DNA of 64,000 nucleotides, taken from positions 1 through 64,000 of the forward strand of contig CANIVU010000032.1 of NCBI GenBank assembly GCA_947470805.1. Direction: 5' to 3'. Positions 37,637 through 46,999 of the stretch are shown piece after piece. A program made the position numbers and the translations under genes. Every line of letters starts with the position of its first letter. Position 1 is the stretch's first letter. The notes beneath the pieces are model-generated. The model saw nothing but the letters and a program-made list of their open reading frames with translations. It searched no databases and had not been told where the DNA came from. The DNA is from Acidobacteriota bacterium. Its GTDB lineage: Bacteria; Acidobacteriota; Terriglobia; Bryobacterales; Bryobacteraceae.

Positions 37637-38647
37637 ATGTCTGAATCCCGACGGTTGTTCCTGCAGGGCGGAGCCCGCGCTTTATCAGTCGCGGCAATGG
37701 CCAAGGAGGTAATGGCCCAGACATCCTCCGCCTCGGCCACCGGCCTCCCCACACGCGTCCTCGGCCGCACCGGCCAGCGCGTCTCCATCCTCGCCCTCGG
37801 CGGCTGGCACATCGGCTCCGTCAAGGATGACAACGAAGCCATCCGCATCATGCACGCCGCCATCGACGAAGGCATGACCTTCTTCGACAACGCCTGGGAC
37901 TACCACGACGGCCACTCCGAAGAGGTCATGGGCAAAGCCCTCACCGGCGGCAAACGCCAGAAGGTCTTCCTCATGACCAAGAACTGCGAGCGCGATTACG
38001 CCGGGTCCATGAAGAACCTCGACGACTCTCTCCGCCGCCTCCAGACCGACCACCTCGACCTCTGGCAGTTCCACGAAATGGTCTACGACAACGACCCCGA
38101 TTGGGTCTTCGAAAAAGGCGGTCTCAAGGCAGCCCTCGAAGCTAAAAAAGCGGGCAAAGTCCGCTACATCGGCTTCACCGGCCACAAGGATCCGCGCATC
38201 CATCTCAAGATGCTCGGCAAGCCCTACGACTGGGACTCCGCCCAGATGCCCATCAATCTGCTCGATAATTTCTACCGCAGCTTCCAGCGCGAAGTCGTCC
38301 CCGTCTGCCTCAAGAAAAACGTTGGCGTCATCGGCATGAAAGGCCTCGCCGGCGGCAACACCCAGGGCCGCTTAATCGAAAAGCTCGGCATGACCGCGGT
38401 CGATTGCTACAACTACTGCCTCTCCCTCCCCGTCACCGCCCAGGTCGTCGGCATCACCACCATGGCTCAGCTCAAGGAGGACATCGCCCTCGCCCGCAAC
38501 TTCAAACCGCTCGACGCCGCCGCCCGCCAGTCCCTCCTCTCCAAAGTGAAGGACGAAGCCAGCGACGGCCGCCACGAACTCTTCAAATCGGCGAAAACCT
38601 ACGACGGCCCGCACCACCGCAAACAGCACGGCTTCGACATCGGCTAA
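37637..38647 (+). CDS. Aldo/keto reductase family protein, Tat-type signal
   Basis: 336 residues. A twin-arginine-like start ([15 protein letters not shown]) is followed by the aldo/keto reductase barrel. The catalytic tetrad is readable: Asp and Tyr in [21 protein letters not shown], Lys in VFLMTKN, His in [13 protein letters not shown]-dependent carbonyl reduction is the family activity; the substrate is unknown. The DUF1080 gene starts two bases after its stop, suggesting sugar metabolism. Confidence 0.9.
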   Translation: MSESRRLFLQGGARALSVAAMAKEVMAQTSSASATGLPTRVLGRTGQRVSILALGGWHIGSVKDDNEAIRIMHAAIDEGMTFFDNAWDYHDGHSEEVMGKALTGGKRQKVFLMTKNCERDYAGSMKNLDDSLRRLQTDHLDLWQFHEMVYDNDPDWVFEKGGLKAALEAKKAGKVRYIGFTGHKDPRIHLKMLGKPYDWDSAQMPINLLDNFYRSFQREVVPVCLKKNVGVIGMKGLAGGNTQGRLIEKLGMTAVDCYNYCLSLPVTAQVVGITTMAQLKEDIALARNFKPLDAAARQSLLSKVKDEASDGRHELFKSAKTYDGPHHRKQHGFDIG

Positions 38648-38649
38648 CC

Positions 38650-39282
38650 ATGCGCCTCCTCCTCGCGTTCTTCTTAATGCTGCCCCTCGCCGCGGCCGAG
38701 CCCGGCTTCGTCTCCCTGTTCGATGGCAAGTCGCTCGACGGCTGGTTCATCGTCAACAAAATGGGCCCCGGCTTCCTCGTCCGCGACGGTCTCATCGTCT
38801 GCCCCTACGAAGGTGGCCAGAAGCTCATGACCGAAAAGGAATACGCCAACTTCGTCCTCCGCATCGAATACAAACTCGAGCAGGACGGCAACAACGGCAT
38901 CGGCATCCGCGCCCCCCGCGAAGGCCAGACTTCCGTCTACGGCATGGAGATCCAGATCCTCGATCAATCCGGCCCCAAGTACCCGCCCATGCACCTGAAA
39001 CCGGAGCAGTACACCGGCTCCATCTACGGTGTCTGGCCCGCCCGCACCGGGTTCCTAAAGAAGCCAGGCGAATGGAACGAACAGGAGATCCGCGCCGATG
39101 GCCGCCGCATTACGATCACCCTCAACGGCGTCATCATCCTCAACGCCGATCTCGACGACGTCCGCGAACCCGCAGTCCTGAAAGCCCACCCCGGCCTCGC
39201 CCGCAAGTCCGGCCACATCGTCCTGCTCGGCCATCAGGCCCACGTCGAGTTCCGCAACATCCGCATCAAAGAGCTGCCTTAA
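38650..39282 (+). CDS. DUF1080 (3-keto-disaccharide hydrolase-like) secreted protein
   Basis: 210 residues from the ATG at 38650, which gives a signal peptide ([15 protein letters not shown]). The concanavalin-like DUF1080 fold is indicated by [45 protein letters not shown] and the closing [21 protein letters not shown]. Family members act on 3-keto glycosides; enzyme activity here is inferred. Co-transcribed with the aldo/keto reductase. Confidence 0.9.
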   Translation: MRLLLAFFLMLPLAAAEPGFVSLFDGKSLDGWFIVNKMGPGFLVRDGLIVCPYEGGQKLMTEKEYANFVLRIEYKLEQDGNNGIGIRAPREGQTSVYGMEIQILDQSGPKYPPMHLKPEQYTGSIYGVWPARTGFLKKPGEWNEQEIRADGRRITITLNGVIILNADLDDVREPAVLKAHPGLARKSGHIVLLGHQAHVEFRNIRIKELP

Positions 39283-39499
39283 CCGCCACCCGCCCCGCGC
39301 CCCACCCGTTCGGCCCCGCCCGCCCGTTCGCCACCGGTCGCCCGCCCAAGCCCGCCGCCGCCCGCTCGATAGCCCGCCCGCCACCGCCCGCCCCGCCCGG
39401 GGACACCCTGATCCCCAGTCCGACATGCCCCCCTGTCTGAAACGAAGGGTGTCCCCCAAGCCCGCCCGCCAAAGCCCAAGCCCGCCCCGCAAAAAAACC
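39283..39499. repeat. C-rich low-complexity spacer with a long inverted repeat
   Basis: The 217 bases between two converging genes are dominated by CCCGCC-type repeats. They contain an 11-base inverted repeat: GGGGACACCCT (39399-39409) and AGGGTGTCCCC (39446-39456) around a 36-base centre. It may act as a bidirectional terminator or be a REP-like element. The minus strand has closely spaced G runs (GGGCGGG type) that could form quadruplexes. Confidence 0.6.
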
Positions 39500-40093
39500 T
39501 CAAATCCGCGCCTTAACCTCCGCGCCCATCGGATGATCCCCCAACGCCTCCGCCACGCTCTCCCGGTCCGCCATCGGCCGGTTCTGACTCACCTTCCACT
39601 TCCCCTCCACCCGTTCCAATACAATCTCAATCCCCGTAATCGCCCCCAACAGCTTGTCGATATACTCCCCCGGCGCATCGTCAATGTGCCACGGTTCCGC
39701 CCGCTCCCCCTCAAAATGCGCCGTCAAATCCGCCACCACCGCCCGCAACCGCGCAGGCTCCGTAAATGTCCGCAACGTCCCATGCGCATGCACGGCAACG
39801 TAATTCCAAGTCGGCACCACCCGAGGGTCCGAAGCCTTGGTCGCATAAAACCCCGGCGAAACATAATGCTGCGGCCCCTGAAAAATGGCAACCGCCGCGA
39901 CCCCATCCGCGCCCGCCAACGGATTCCCCCGCGCCACATGGCCCACCAAAACGCCATCCCGCAACAACAGCGGCACGTGCGTCGCCTCCATCCCGTCCCC
40001 CAACATCACCACCAGCGTCGCCAGCGGAAACTCCCGCAGCAACGCCTCCATCTCCTCCGGCCGGTCCTCACGAAACAGCGGCGGCGTATACAT
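39500..40093 (-). CDS. FMN-binding PaiB-family protein
   Basis: 197 residues with the PaiB pattern throughout: MYTPPLFREDRPEEMEALLR, GHVARGNPL, AIFQGPQHYVSPGFYATK, VPTWNYVAVHAHGTLR, and the late GIEIVLERVEGKWKVSQNRP. In Bacillus PaiB represses sporulation and protease genes; most members are simply FMN-split-barrel proteins. Its ATG lies three bases after the SerA stop, so it is co-transcribed with serA. Confidence 0.9.
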   Translation of the reverse strand: MYTPPLFREDRPEEMEALLREFPLATLVVMLGDGMEATHVPLLLRDGVLVGHVARGNPLAGADGVAAVAIFQGPQHYVSPGFYATKASDPRVVPTWNYVAVHAHGTLRTFTEPARLRAVVADLTAHFEGERAEPWHIDDAPGEYIDKLLGAITGIEIVLERVEGKWKVSQNRPMADRESVAEALGDHPMGAEVKARI

Positions 40094-40096
40094 CGC

Positions 40097-41335
40097 CTAA
40101 AACAAAATCCTAACCCGCAGCGTCCCCGGCACAGACTCCAGTCGCTTCTTCAACCGCAACGACTTCGCCCGTTCCCCCGCCTCAATATCAATCACGACGT
40201 ACCCAATGCTCGGATCGGTCTGCAAATACTGCCCCGCGACGTTAATACTGTCTTCCGAAAAAATCGCATTAATCGACGACAACACGCCCGGCTGATTCCG
40301 ATGAATATGCAACAACCGCTGCTGCCCCGGATGCGCCGGCAACGACACCTCCGGAAAATTCACCGCCGAAAGTGTCGACCCGTTATTGCTATACCGCAAC
40401 AACTTCCCCGCCACCTCCAGCCCAATATTCTGCTGCGCCTCCATCGTGCTCCCGCCCACATGCGGCGTCAGAATCACGCGGTCCAGCCCCCGCAACGGCG
40501 AGTTGAAAATGTCCCCCGTCGACTTCGGTTCCGCCGGGAAAACATCAATCGCCGCCCCGCCAATATGCCCCGCGCGAATCGCCGCCGCCAGCGCGTCGAT
40601 GTCCACCACCGTCCCCCGCGAAGCGTTCACCAAATGCGCGCCCGTCTTCATCCGCCCCAACTGCAAAGCGCCAATCATCCCCTGCGTCTGCGGCGTCTCC
40701 GGCACATGCAGCGTCACCACATCGGCATGCTGCAGCAACTCATCCAGCGTCCCCACCGCCCGCGCATTCCCCAACGCCAACTTCGACTCCACATCGAAGT
40801 AAGCAACCTTCATCCCAAACGACTCCGCCAGCAGCCCCACCTGCGTGCCAATATGCCCATACCCAACAATTCCCAGCCGCTTCCCCCGCACCTCATACGA
40901 CCCCGCCGCCGACTTATCCCATTCCCCCCGGTGCGCCATCGCGTTCTTCCGCGGAATCCCGCGCATCAGCATCACCGTCTGCGCCACCACCAGCTCGGCA
41001 ACACTCCGCGTGTTCGAAAACGGAGCATTAAACACCGGAATCCCCCGCGATTTCGCCGCCGCCAGTTCTACCTGATTGGTGCCAATGCAGAAGCACCCCA
41101 CCGCCGTCAGCCGCCGCGCGTGTTGAATGGCGCGCTCAGTCAAATGCGTAGCCGACCGCAACCCAAGAAAAAAGGTATCCGCCAGCGCATGTTCCAGCTC
41201 CGCGCCTGCTAGCGCGCCCTTATGCGTCTCAATCCAGCTATATCCGTCTGCGCGGAAAGCTTCAGCGGCGCTGGGGTGTATGCCCTCCAGCAGCAAGATC
41301 TTCATCTTGCTTTTGTCGAGCGACGTGCGTCCCAT
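40097..41335 (-). CDS. serA: D-3-phosphoglycerate dehydrogenase SerA
   Basis: First enzyme of serine biosynthesis, oxidising 3-phosphoglycerate with NAD. 412 residues, the length of the short E. coli-type enzyme rather than the ~525-residue type. Key segments are AVGCFCIGTNQVEL, FNAPFSNTRSVAELV, the NAD-binding GIVGYGHIGTQVG, NASRGTVVDIDALA and the catalytic LTPHVGGSTMEAQ. A C-terminal ACT domain (HIHRNQPGVLSSINAIF) would bind serine for feedback inhibition. The first ATG fits the E. coli N-terminus. Confidence 0.96.
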   Translation of the reverse strand: MGRTSLDKSKMKILLLEGIHPSAAEAFRADGYSWIETHKGALAGAELEHALADTFFLGLRSATHLTERAIQHARRLTAVGCFCIGTNQVELAAAKSRGIPVFNAPFSNTRSVAELVVAQTVMLMRGIPRKNAMAHRGEWDKSAAGSYEVRGKRLGIVGYGHIGTQVGLLAESFGMKVAYFDVESKLALGNARAVGTLDELLQHADVVTLHVPETPQTQGMIGALQLGRMKTGAHLVNASRGTVVDIDALAAAIRAGHIGGAAIDVFPAEPKSTGDIFNSPLRGLDRVILTPHVGGSTMEAQQNIGLEVAGKLLRYSNNGSTLSAVNFPEVSLPAHPGQQRLLHIHRNQPGVLSSINAIFSEDSINVAGQYLQTDPSIGYVVIDIEAGERAKSLRLKKRLESVPGTLRVRILF

Positions 41336-41346
41336 TGGTAACTCCC

Positions 41347-41376
41347 ATTATAGAGGCCCCGGCGCCCGGCTGTCCC
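41347..41376 (-). promoter_or_regulatory. Candidate promoter of serA
   Basis: A perfect -10 TATAAT (41347-41352) and a weak -35 GGGACA (41371-41376) with an 18-base spacer, read on the minus strand. Predicted transcription would start about five bases before the ATG, leaving almost no leader, although GGGAG precedes the ATG. The promoter call is therefore tentative. Confidence 0.4.
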
Positions 41377-41453
41377 CGAACCCATCTCCCCCATTCCTCG
41401 CTCTATCGCTCGTCCTACCAAGAAAAACCACTCACTTTTCCCTAGTCCCACCC

Positions 41454-42560
41454 CTAATCCAACCGCTTCCGGAACCGCCCCGCACTCACCAGCAAAATCA
41501 CCACCCCAATCAACCCCATCGCCCCCAACTGCGGCCACAAAACCTCCACTCCCACCCCCTTCAAAAACACCCCCCGCAGCACCTCAATGAAGTACCGCAA
41601 CGGGTTCAAATACGTAATCCACTGAATCACCTCCGGCATATTCCGAACCGGAAAACTGAACCCGCTCAACATAAACGTCGGCATGAAAAAGAAGAACGCC
41701 GACATCATCGCCTGCTGCTGCGTCCGCGAAATCGTCGACAAAAACAGCCCCGCCCCCAACGTCGAAAGCAGGAACAACCCCGACGACCCCACCAGCATCC
41801 ACACGCTCCCCCGGAACGGCACATGAAACACAATCAACGCCGTCGTCGTCGCCAGCGCCATGTCCAAAAACCCAATCAACGCAAATGGAATCGTCTTCCC
41901 CAGCATCAATTCAATCGGGCGAATCGGCGTCACCATCAACTGCTCCATCGTCCCAATCTCCTTCTCCCGCACAATCGCCATCGCCGTCAGCATCAGCGTA
42001 ATCAGCGTGATAATGTTCATCACCACACCCGGCACAAAGTAGTTCCGGCTCTTCAATTCCTCGTTGAACCAAGCCCGCTGCTCAATCCCCACCGGCGCCG
42101 CCATCCCCGTCCCCCGCGCCCGCCCCAGGTTTGTCACCACCCGGCTCACATACGCCGACACAATCCCCGCCTCGTTCGAATTGGTCCCGTCCATCAACAC
42201 CTGCACCTGCCCCGTCCGCCCCCGGTCCATATCGGCGCCAAAACCCGGCCCCACCCGCACCACGCTCAACACCGTCCCCTTGTCCAACAACAACTGCGCC
42301 TCCGCGTCCGACTCCGGCCGCGCCACCACCCGGAAGTACCGCGAGTTCCCTAGCATCGCCCCCAACTCCCGGCTCGCCGCCGAATGGTCCTGGTCGAACC
42401 ACGCCACCCCCGCGTTCTCAATGTCCAAATTCACCGCGAAGCCGAAAATGATCAGCTGCATAATCGGCGGCAAAATGATCATCATCCGCAGCCGCGGCTC
42501 CCGCAGCACCTGCAGCAACTCCTTCCGCAAAATCGTGAAAATACGTCCCCACATCGTCAA
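41454..42560 (-). CDS. ABC-2 type permease (YbhR/YhhJ-like)
   Basis: 368-residue exporter permease. One N-terminal helix (MMIILPPIMQLIIFGFAV) and a large periplasmic loop (about 50-180) precede five C-terminal helices, the usual ABC2_membrane_3 layout. It retains the motif VREKEIGTMEQLMVTPI before helix 2. It is the last gene of the operon and overlaps the preceding permease by 4 bases. The two permeases probably form a heterodimer. Confidence 0.92.
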   Translation of the reverse strand: MTMWGRIFTILRKELLQVLREPRLRMMIILPPIMQLIIFGFAVNLDIENAGVAWFDQDHSAASRELGAMLGNSRYFRVVARPESDAEAQLLLDKGTVLSVVRVGPGFGADMDRGRTGQVQVLMDGTNSNEAGIVSAYVSRVVTNLGRARGTGMAAPVGIEQRAWFNEELKSRNYFVPGVVMNIITLITLMLTAMAIVREKEIGTMEQLMVTPIRPIELMLGKTIPFALIGFLDMALATTTALIVFHVPFRGSVWMLVGSSGLFLLSTLGAGLFLSTISRTQQQAMMSAFFFFMPTFMLSGFSFPVRNMPEVIQWITYLNPLRYFIEVLRGVFLKGVGVEVLWPQLGAMGLIGVVILLVSAGRFRKRLD

Positions 42561-43669
42561 GCCACCTTATGCCCGATCTTCCGCGTCGCCACCGTAAACA
42601 CAATGCCCGCATACACCATCAGGAACAACACCTGCAGCCACAACAGCGTCATCCCCTCGCCCTTCAAATACACAGCTTTCAAAATCGCAATGAAGTACCG
42701 CGCCGGCACAATCGCCGACGTGATCTGAATCGGCCTCGGCATATTATCGATCGAGTACATAAACCCGCTCAGCAAAAACGCAGGCAAGAAACTGCTCAAC
42801 ATCCCCATCTGGTACGCCAACAACTGCGTCTTCGCCACCGCCGAAATCAGAATCCCCCACGACAGCGCCCCGAACAAAAAGATCCCGCTCGAAAACGCCA
42901 AAAACAACAGATTCCCCCGCAACGGCACGTCAAACACAAACACGCTCATCAACACCGAAGTCAACACATCCACCGCGCCCACCGCGAAGTACGCCGCCAG
43001 CTTGCCCAACACAATCTCCGTCGGCCGCAACGGCGTCGACAGCAACTGCTCCATCGACCCGTTCTCCCACTCCCGAGCAATCGTCAGCGACGTCAGCAGC
43101 GAAGCAATAATCATCAACACGACCGCAATCAGCCCCGGAATCAAGAAATTCCGCGACTTCAGATCGGAGTTATACCAAACCCGAACCTGCGCCTCCACCG
43201 GCAAAGCGAACCGTCGTGGTGCCATCCGCTCGACGGCCCAGCCCGTAATGAGAGCCTGGGCATAATTGATCGCAATCGAAGCCGTGTTCGAATCCGATCC
43301 ATCCAGCAATAACTGCACCCCCGGCTTCGCCCCGCGCGAAAGATCGCGATGAAACCCCGCCGGAATCACCACCGCCAGGATCACCGTACCCCGGTCAATC
43401 GCCCGATTCACATTCGCCAGAGAAGTCTCCACACCCTTCACATCAAAATAAAGCGTCCCCTCAAACCGGGCCCGCAAATCCCTGCTAGCCGGCGTCTGGT
43501 CATGATCCACAATCAGCGTCGGGATGTGGTCCACATCGAGCGAGAGCGCATACCCAAAAAGCATCAGCATGAAGAACGGAACCAGCAGAGCCATTACTAA
43601 GCTCCGCGTGTCCCGAACAATATGCAGAAACTCCTTCCGCGCCATCGCCCGAATCCGCCGCCACTTCAT
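42557..43669 (-). CDS. ABC-2 type permease (YbhS-like)
   Basis: 370 residues with the same layout as its partner: N-terminal helix (VMALLVPFFMLMLFGYALSL), a periplasmic loop, then AREWENGSMEQLLSTPLRPTE and five helices. 4-base overlaps join it to the ATPase before it and the permease after it. Substrate unknown; related systems export drugs or hydrophobic compounds. Confidence 0.92.
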   Translation of the reverse strand: MKWRRIRAMARKEFLHIVRDTRSLVMALLVPFFMLMLFGYALSLDVDHIPTLIVDHDQTPASRDLRARFEGTLYFDVKGVETSLANVNRAIDRGTVILAVVIPAGFHRDLSRGAKPGVQLLLDGSDSNTASIAINYAQALITGWAVERMAPRRFALPVEAQVRVWYNSDLKSRNFLIPGLIAVVLMIIASLLTSLTIAREWENGSMEQLLSTPLRPTEIVLGKLAAYFAVGAVDVLTSVLMSVFVFDVPLRGNLLFLAFSSGIFLFGALSWGILISAVAKTQLLAYQMGMLSSFLPAFLLSGFMYSIDNMPRPIQITSAIVPARYFIAILKAVYLKGEGMTLLWLQVLFLMVYAGIVFTVATRKIGHKVA

Positions 43670-44430
43670 GCCGCATCCTCCCGCTCAATAGCGGCAATAA
43701 AAACCTCTTCCATCGAGCCCACGCCCATCTGCTGCTTCAACACCCGAGGCGAATCCATCGCCACCGCCTTGCCCTTGTACAAAAGAGCAATCCGATGACA
43801 ATACTCCGCCTCGTCCATGTAGTGCGTCGTGACAAAAATAGTCCGCCCTGCCTGCGACAGCTGATCGATCAAATCCCAAAACGCCCGCCGCGCGATGGGA
43901 TCCACCCCACTAGTCGGCTCATCCAAAAACAATACCGGCGGATCATGCAAAATCGCCGCCCCGAGCGCCAGGCGCTGTTTCCACCCCCCGCCCAACAGCC
44001 GAGTCATCACATCCCGCTTCGTCTCCAACCCGGCCATTTTCAGCGCAAACGCCTTCCGCTCGTCCCTAAGATCCCGAGGAACCCCATAAATCCCACAAAA
44101 GAAGTCCAGGTTCTCTTCCACCGTCAGGTCATCGTAAAGCGAAAACTTCTGCGACATATACCCAATCGACCGCTTCACCTGTTCCGGTTCGGAGCCGACA
44201 TCAAACCCATTGACAGAAGCCGAACCCTCCGTCGGCCCGAGCAAGCCACAAAGGATCCGAATGGTAGTCGACTTCCCAGCCCCATTCGGCCCCAGAAACC
44301 CAAAGATCTCCCCCTTAGCAACGTTAAGGCTAACGTGGTCCACCGCCACAAAATCCCCAAACCGCTTGACCAACCCCCTAACCTCCACCGCAAAAACCGT
44401 GTCACACACCGCAAAAACCGTGTCACACAC
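43666..44430 (-). CDS. ABC transporter ATP-binding protein with repeat-derived N-terminus
   Basis: 254 residues. Walker A GPNGAGKST, signature LLGGGWKQRLALGAA (a degenerate LSGGxxQR) and Walker B VLFLDEPTSGVDP are present. From a GTG at 44430 the first 14 residues are a doubled CDTVFAV heptapeptide, encoded by a 21-base tandem repeat belonging to the adjacent intergenic repeat family. An internal GTG (at VEVRGLVKRFGDF) may be the original start. In E. coli-like systems this ATPase is fused to the other one as YbhF. Confidence 0.88.
   Translation of the reverse strand: MCDTVFAVCDTVFAVEVRGLVKRFGDFVAVDHVSLNVAKGEIFGFLGPNGAGKSTTIRILCGLLGPTEGSASVNGFDVGSEPEQVKRSIGYMSQKFSLYDDLTVEENLDFFCGIYGVPRDLRDERKAFALKMAGLETKRDVMTRLLGGGWKQRLALGAAILHDPPVLFLDEPTSGVDPIARRAFWDLIDQLSQAGRTIFVTTHYMDEAEYCHRIALLYKGKAVAMDSPRVLKQQMGVGSMEEVFIAAIEREDAA
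44389..44430 (-). repeat. 21-base tandem duplication in the 5' end of the second ATPase gene
   Basis: Two identical, adjacent 21-base units (44389-44409, 44410-44430), containing GTGTGACACGGTTTTTGCG on the minus strand. Each adds seven codons in frame. The same GTGTGACACGGTTTT core recurs in the larger repeats up to 44940. Confidence 0.9.
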
Positions 44431-44942
44431 AATTACCTTCCCCCCAAATAATTGGTGCCAGGCACCAATTATTTGCCACTAAGTCCCGCATTTTCAGCAA
44501 CGGCTCCCCGCCAAAAACCGTGTCACACACAATTTCAGCCCGCAGACCCCGCCTCTCCCCAAGCAACGACGTTCCGCCGAAAATCGCAACAAGTCCCACC
44601 CCACAGAAAACCGCGTCACACACAATATCCCAAGCGCCACTAATTGGTGCCAGGCACCAATTGTTTGCCGCTAAGTCCTTTATTGTCAGTAACCGGTTTC
44701 CCCGGAGAACCGTGTCAGACTCAATTTCAGCCCACGCATCCCGCCTTCCCCAAAACTGCCCGCCAACCCCCTTTCGCTCCAGCGATGTTCCGCCGAAAAT
44801 CGCATCAGGTCCCACCCCACGGAAAACTGTGTCACACACCACTACCCAGCCGCCGGAAATTGGTGCTAGGCACCAATTAAATGCCGCTAAGTTCCTTTTT
44901 GTCAGTAACCGGTTTCCCCAGAAAACCGTGTCACACACAATT
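44431..44942. repeat. Palindromic long repeats (about 2.5 units) between the two ATPase genes
   Basis: The 512-base gap holds three copies of a 21-base palindrome AATTGGTGCCAGGCACCAATT (44450-44470, 44642-44662; 44858-44878 with one change). Each is followed by TTTGCCGCTAAGTCC-like sequence, then CAGTAACCGG...CCCC and AAAACCGTGTCACACACAA. Spacings are 192 and 216 bases, both multiples of three. On the minus strand an ATG reading frame (44953-44423) crosses all units, repeating VCDTVF and NWCLAPI peptides; it has GGAGG upstream and overlaps the next gene by 8 bases. Whether it is translated is unknown. No transposase is present. Confidence 0.9.
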
Positions 44943-45836
44943 TCACGCGGCATGTTCCGCCTCCGCCCCAATCACCGAAACGAACACATCCTCCAGCGTC
45001 GGTTGAATCCGCTCCCACACCCCTCCCACCGCCGGCGCCGCCATCCCGCTCTCCAAAAACACATGCAACGCCGCCCCCGCTGGCTTCACCGACATCACCC
45101 CGCTCAACCCCGCCAACCGCGCCCGAATTTCCCGCAAATCCTCCCCCGTCACCTCGTAGCACTCCCCCGGCACCGCCGCCTTCAACTCCGCCGGCGTCCC
45201 CATCCGAATCAGCCGACCGTTATGCATCAACGCTACCCGGTGGCACCGCTCCGCCTCGTCCAAATACGCCGTCGTCACCAACAACGTCATCCCGCCCCGC
45301 ACCAAATCCTCCAAAATCACCCAAAAATCCCGCCGCGACACCGGGTCCACCCCGTTCGTCGGCTCATCCAGCAACAAAATCTCCGGCTTATGCAACAACG
45401 TGCACATCAGCGCCAGCTTCTGCTTCATCCCCCCCGACAGCTTCGCCGCCGGCCGCTCCCGGAACGGCGCCATCCGCGTCATCGCCAGCAACTTCACTTT
45501 CAACGGCTCCAACTCCCCCGGCTCCACGCCAAACAAATCGGCGTAGAAATCCATGTTCTCCTCCACCGTCAAATCGCCGTAAAGTCCAAATTTCTGAGCC
45601 ATATAGCCAATCCGGTCCCGCACCGCATCCGGATCCTTGGCCACGTCAAACCCCGCCACCACCGCCCGCCCGCGATCGGCGTCCAGCAACCCTGTCAGCA
45701 ACCGCAGCACGGTCGTCTTCCCAGCCCCATCCGGCCCCACCAGCCCGAACACCTCCCCCTTCGGAATCGCCAGGTCGACGCCGTTCACGGCGACCACCGG
45801 CCCAAACCGCCGCGTCAATTGCTCGGCCCGGATCAC
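44943..45836 (-). CDS. ABC transporter ATP-binding protein
   Basis: 297 residues. Walker A GPDGAGKTT, signature KLSGGMKQKLALMCTLLHKP and Walker B ILLLDEPTNGVDP are intact. A C-terminal extension (about 225-297) ends WERIQPTLEDVFVSVIG, typical of ABC-2 exporter ATPases. It corresponds to the first half of YbhF. It overlaps the HlyD gene by 4 bases, then a 512-base repeat block separates it from the second ATPase. Confidence 0.94.
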   Translation of the reverse strand: MIRAEQLTRRFGPVVAVNGVDLAIPKGEVFGLVGPDGAGKTTVLRLLTGLLDADRGRAVVAGFDVAKDPDAVRDRIGYMAQKFGLYGDLTVEENMDFYADLFGVEPGELEPLKVKLLAMTRMAPFRERPAAKLSGGMKQKLALMCTLLHKPEILLLDEPTNGVDPVSRRDFWVILEDLVRGGMTLLVTTAYLDEAERCHRVALMHNGRLIRMGTPAELKAAVPGECYEVTGEDLREIRARLAGLSGVMSVKPAGAALHVFLESGMAAPAVGGVWERIQPTLEDVFVSVIGAEAEHAA

Positions 45837-46999
45837 TGGGTCACAATCTCCGCGTCCATCGGCATATTGTTCTTCAACTCGCCCTTCGGGTTCGCCACCT
45901 CCACCTTGATCCGGTACACCAGCTTCACCCGCTCCTCGGGCGTCTGAATCTGCTTCGGCGTGAACTCCGCCTCCGACGCAATGAACGTCACAACCCCTTC
46001 ATAATCAACGCCCTGGAAGGAGTCGGTCCGCAGCTTGACCTTCTGCCCCAGCTTCACCCGGCCCAGCTGGCTCTCGGTAATGTACCCCCGCAGCCATGGC
46101 CGCGCCGTGTCGCCAAGGGTCACAATCGTCGTCCCCGCCCCCACCACTTCCCCCATCTCTGTCGGCTTCGCCAGCACCACCCCGTCCATGGGCGCCTTGA
46201 TCTCGGTATCGCCGATCTGCACCTCGGTCACGCCCACCTGCGCCCGCGCTCGATCGATATCGGCCTTTCGCAATGAAACCTCTTGGCCCTTTCGAATCAA
46301 CTCTTTGCGATTCGCCTCGGTCAGCTGCAACGCTGCCCGAGCCCGGTTCAACTGCGCCTTCGCCAACTCCAGCGTTTCCTTCCGAGGACCCTCTTTCACC
46401 AACGCCAGACGCTGTTCGGCGATCTGCACAGCGGCCGTCGTCGACCGCAAACGGGTCTGCGCCTGGTCATACTGCACGCGCGATATGTCCTCTTGTTTGA
46501 ACAACTTCTGAGCCCGCTCCCAGTCCGCCGCCGCCTGGTCCCGCTGTGCCCGGGCATCGTCCAACCCGGCCTGGGCCTGAGCAATCTCCTGCGTCCTCGA
46601 CCCGGCTTCCACGTCCCGCACCTGTGCCTCGGCCTGAGCGATCTCCGCCCGACGCATCGCCGCCTCCCTGTCCAGGCTATCCCTAGCCCTCTCAGTATCG
46701 GTGCGCAACTGCGCCAAAGCCGATTCCGCCGCCGCCACCCCAGCCTGATACCCTTGCTTGGAAAGCTCCAGCGCGTTCGATTCAATCCGCGCCAGCAGTT
46801 GCCCCTTCTTCACCGTATCTCCTTCTTTGACAAGGAGTTCCACCACCCGGCCGGGTGTCTTGAAGGCGGCGTTGATCTCCGTGATCTCAAGGTTTCCGGA
46901 CAGCCGTATCCGAGTCGGATCTTCCTTCGGCAGCCGCCAATAGTACACGCCCGCCACCGCCGCGACAGCCAGTAAGAGGAATGGAATCAATCGTTTCAT
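45833..46999 (-). CDS. HlyD/YbhG-type periplasmic adaptor (membrane fusion protein)
   Basis: 388 residues. One N-terminal membrane anchor (FLLLAVAAVAGVYYW), a lipoyl half (VVELLVKEGDTVKKGQLLARIE), a long coiled coil (about 80-230, rich in Ala, Gln, Arg and Glu), the second lipoyl half (IKAPMDGVVLAKPTEMGEVVGAG) and a beta-barrel domain. It bridges the inner-membrane ABC exporter to the TolC-like channel encoded just upstream. 4-base overlaps with both neighbours. Confidence 0.95.
   Translation of the reverse strand: MKRLIPFLLLAVAAVAGVYYWRLPKEDPTRIRLSGNLEITEINAAFKTPGRVVELLVKEGDTVKKGQLLARIESNALELSKQGYQAGVAAAESALAQLRTDTERARDSLDREAAMRRAEIAQAEAQVRDVEAGSRTQEIAQAQAGLDDARAQRDQAAADWERAQKLFKQEDISRVQYDQAQTRLRSTTAAVQIAEQRLALVKEGPRKETLELAKAQLNRARAALQLTEANRKELIRKGQEVSLRKADIDRARAQVGVTEVQIGDTEIKAPMDGVVLAKPTEMGEVVGAGTTIVTLGDTARPWLRGYITESQLGRVKLGQKVKLRTDSFQGVDYEGVVTFIASEAEFTPKQIQTPEERVKLVYRIKVEVANPKGELKNNMPMDAEIVTQ

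Noticed and set aside
39425-41212. Plus-strand open frame of ~595 codons antisense to serA and PaiB
   Set aside because: Arg/Pro/His-rich low-complexity translation with no domain; shadow of two clear genes.
41454-44430. Antibiotic-specific exporter assignment for the ABC-2 system
   Set aside because: Sequence shows only the exporter family; no substrate evidence.
44431-44942. CRISPR array
   Set aside because: Repeats are ~200 bases apart with palindromes and no uniform short spacers or cas genes.
44389-44942. Insertion sequence with terminal repeats
   Set aside because: No transposase frame and no target duplication; three copies of an internal palindrome rather than one inverted pair.
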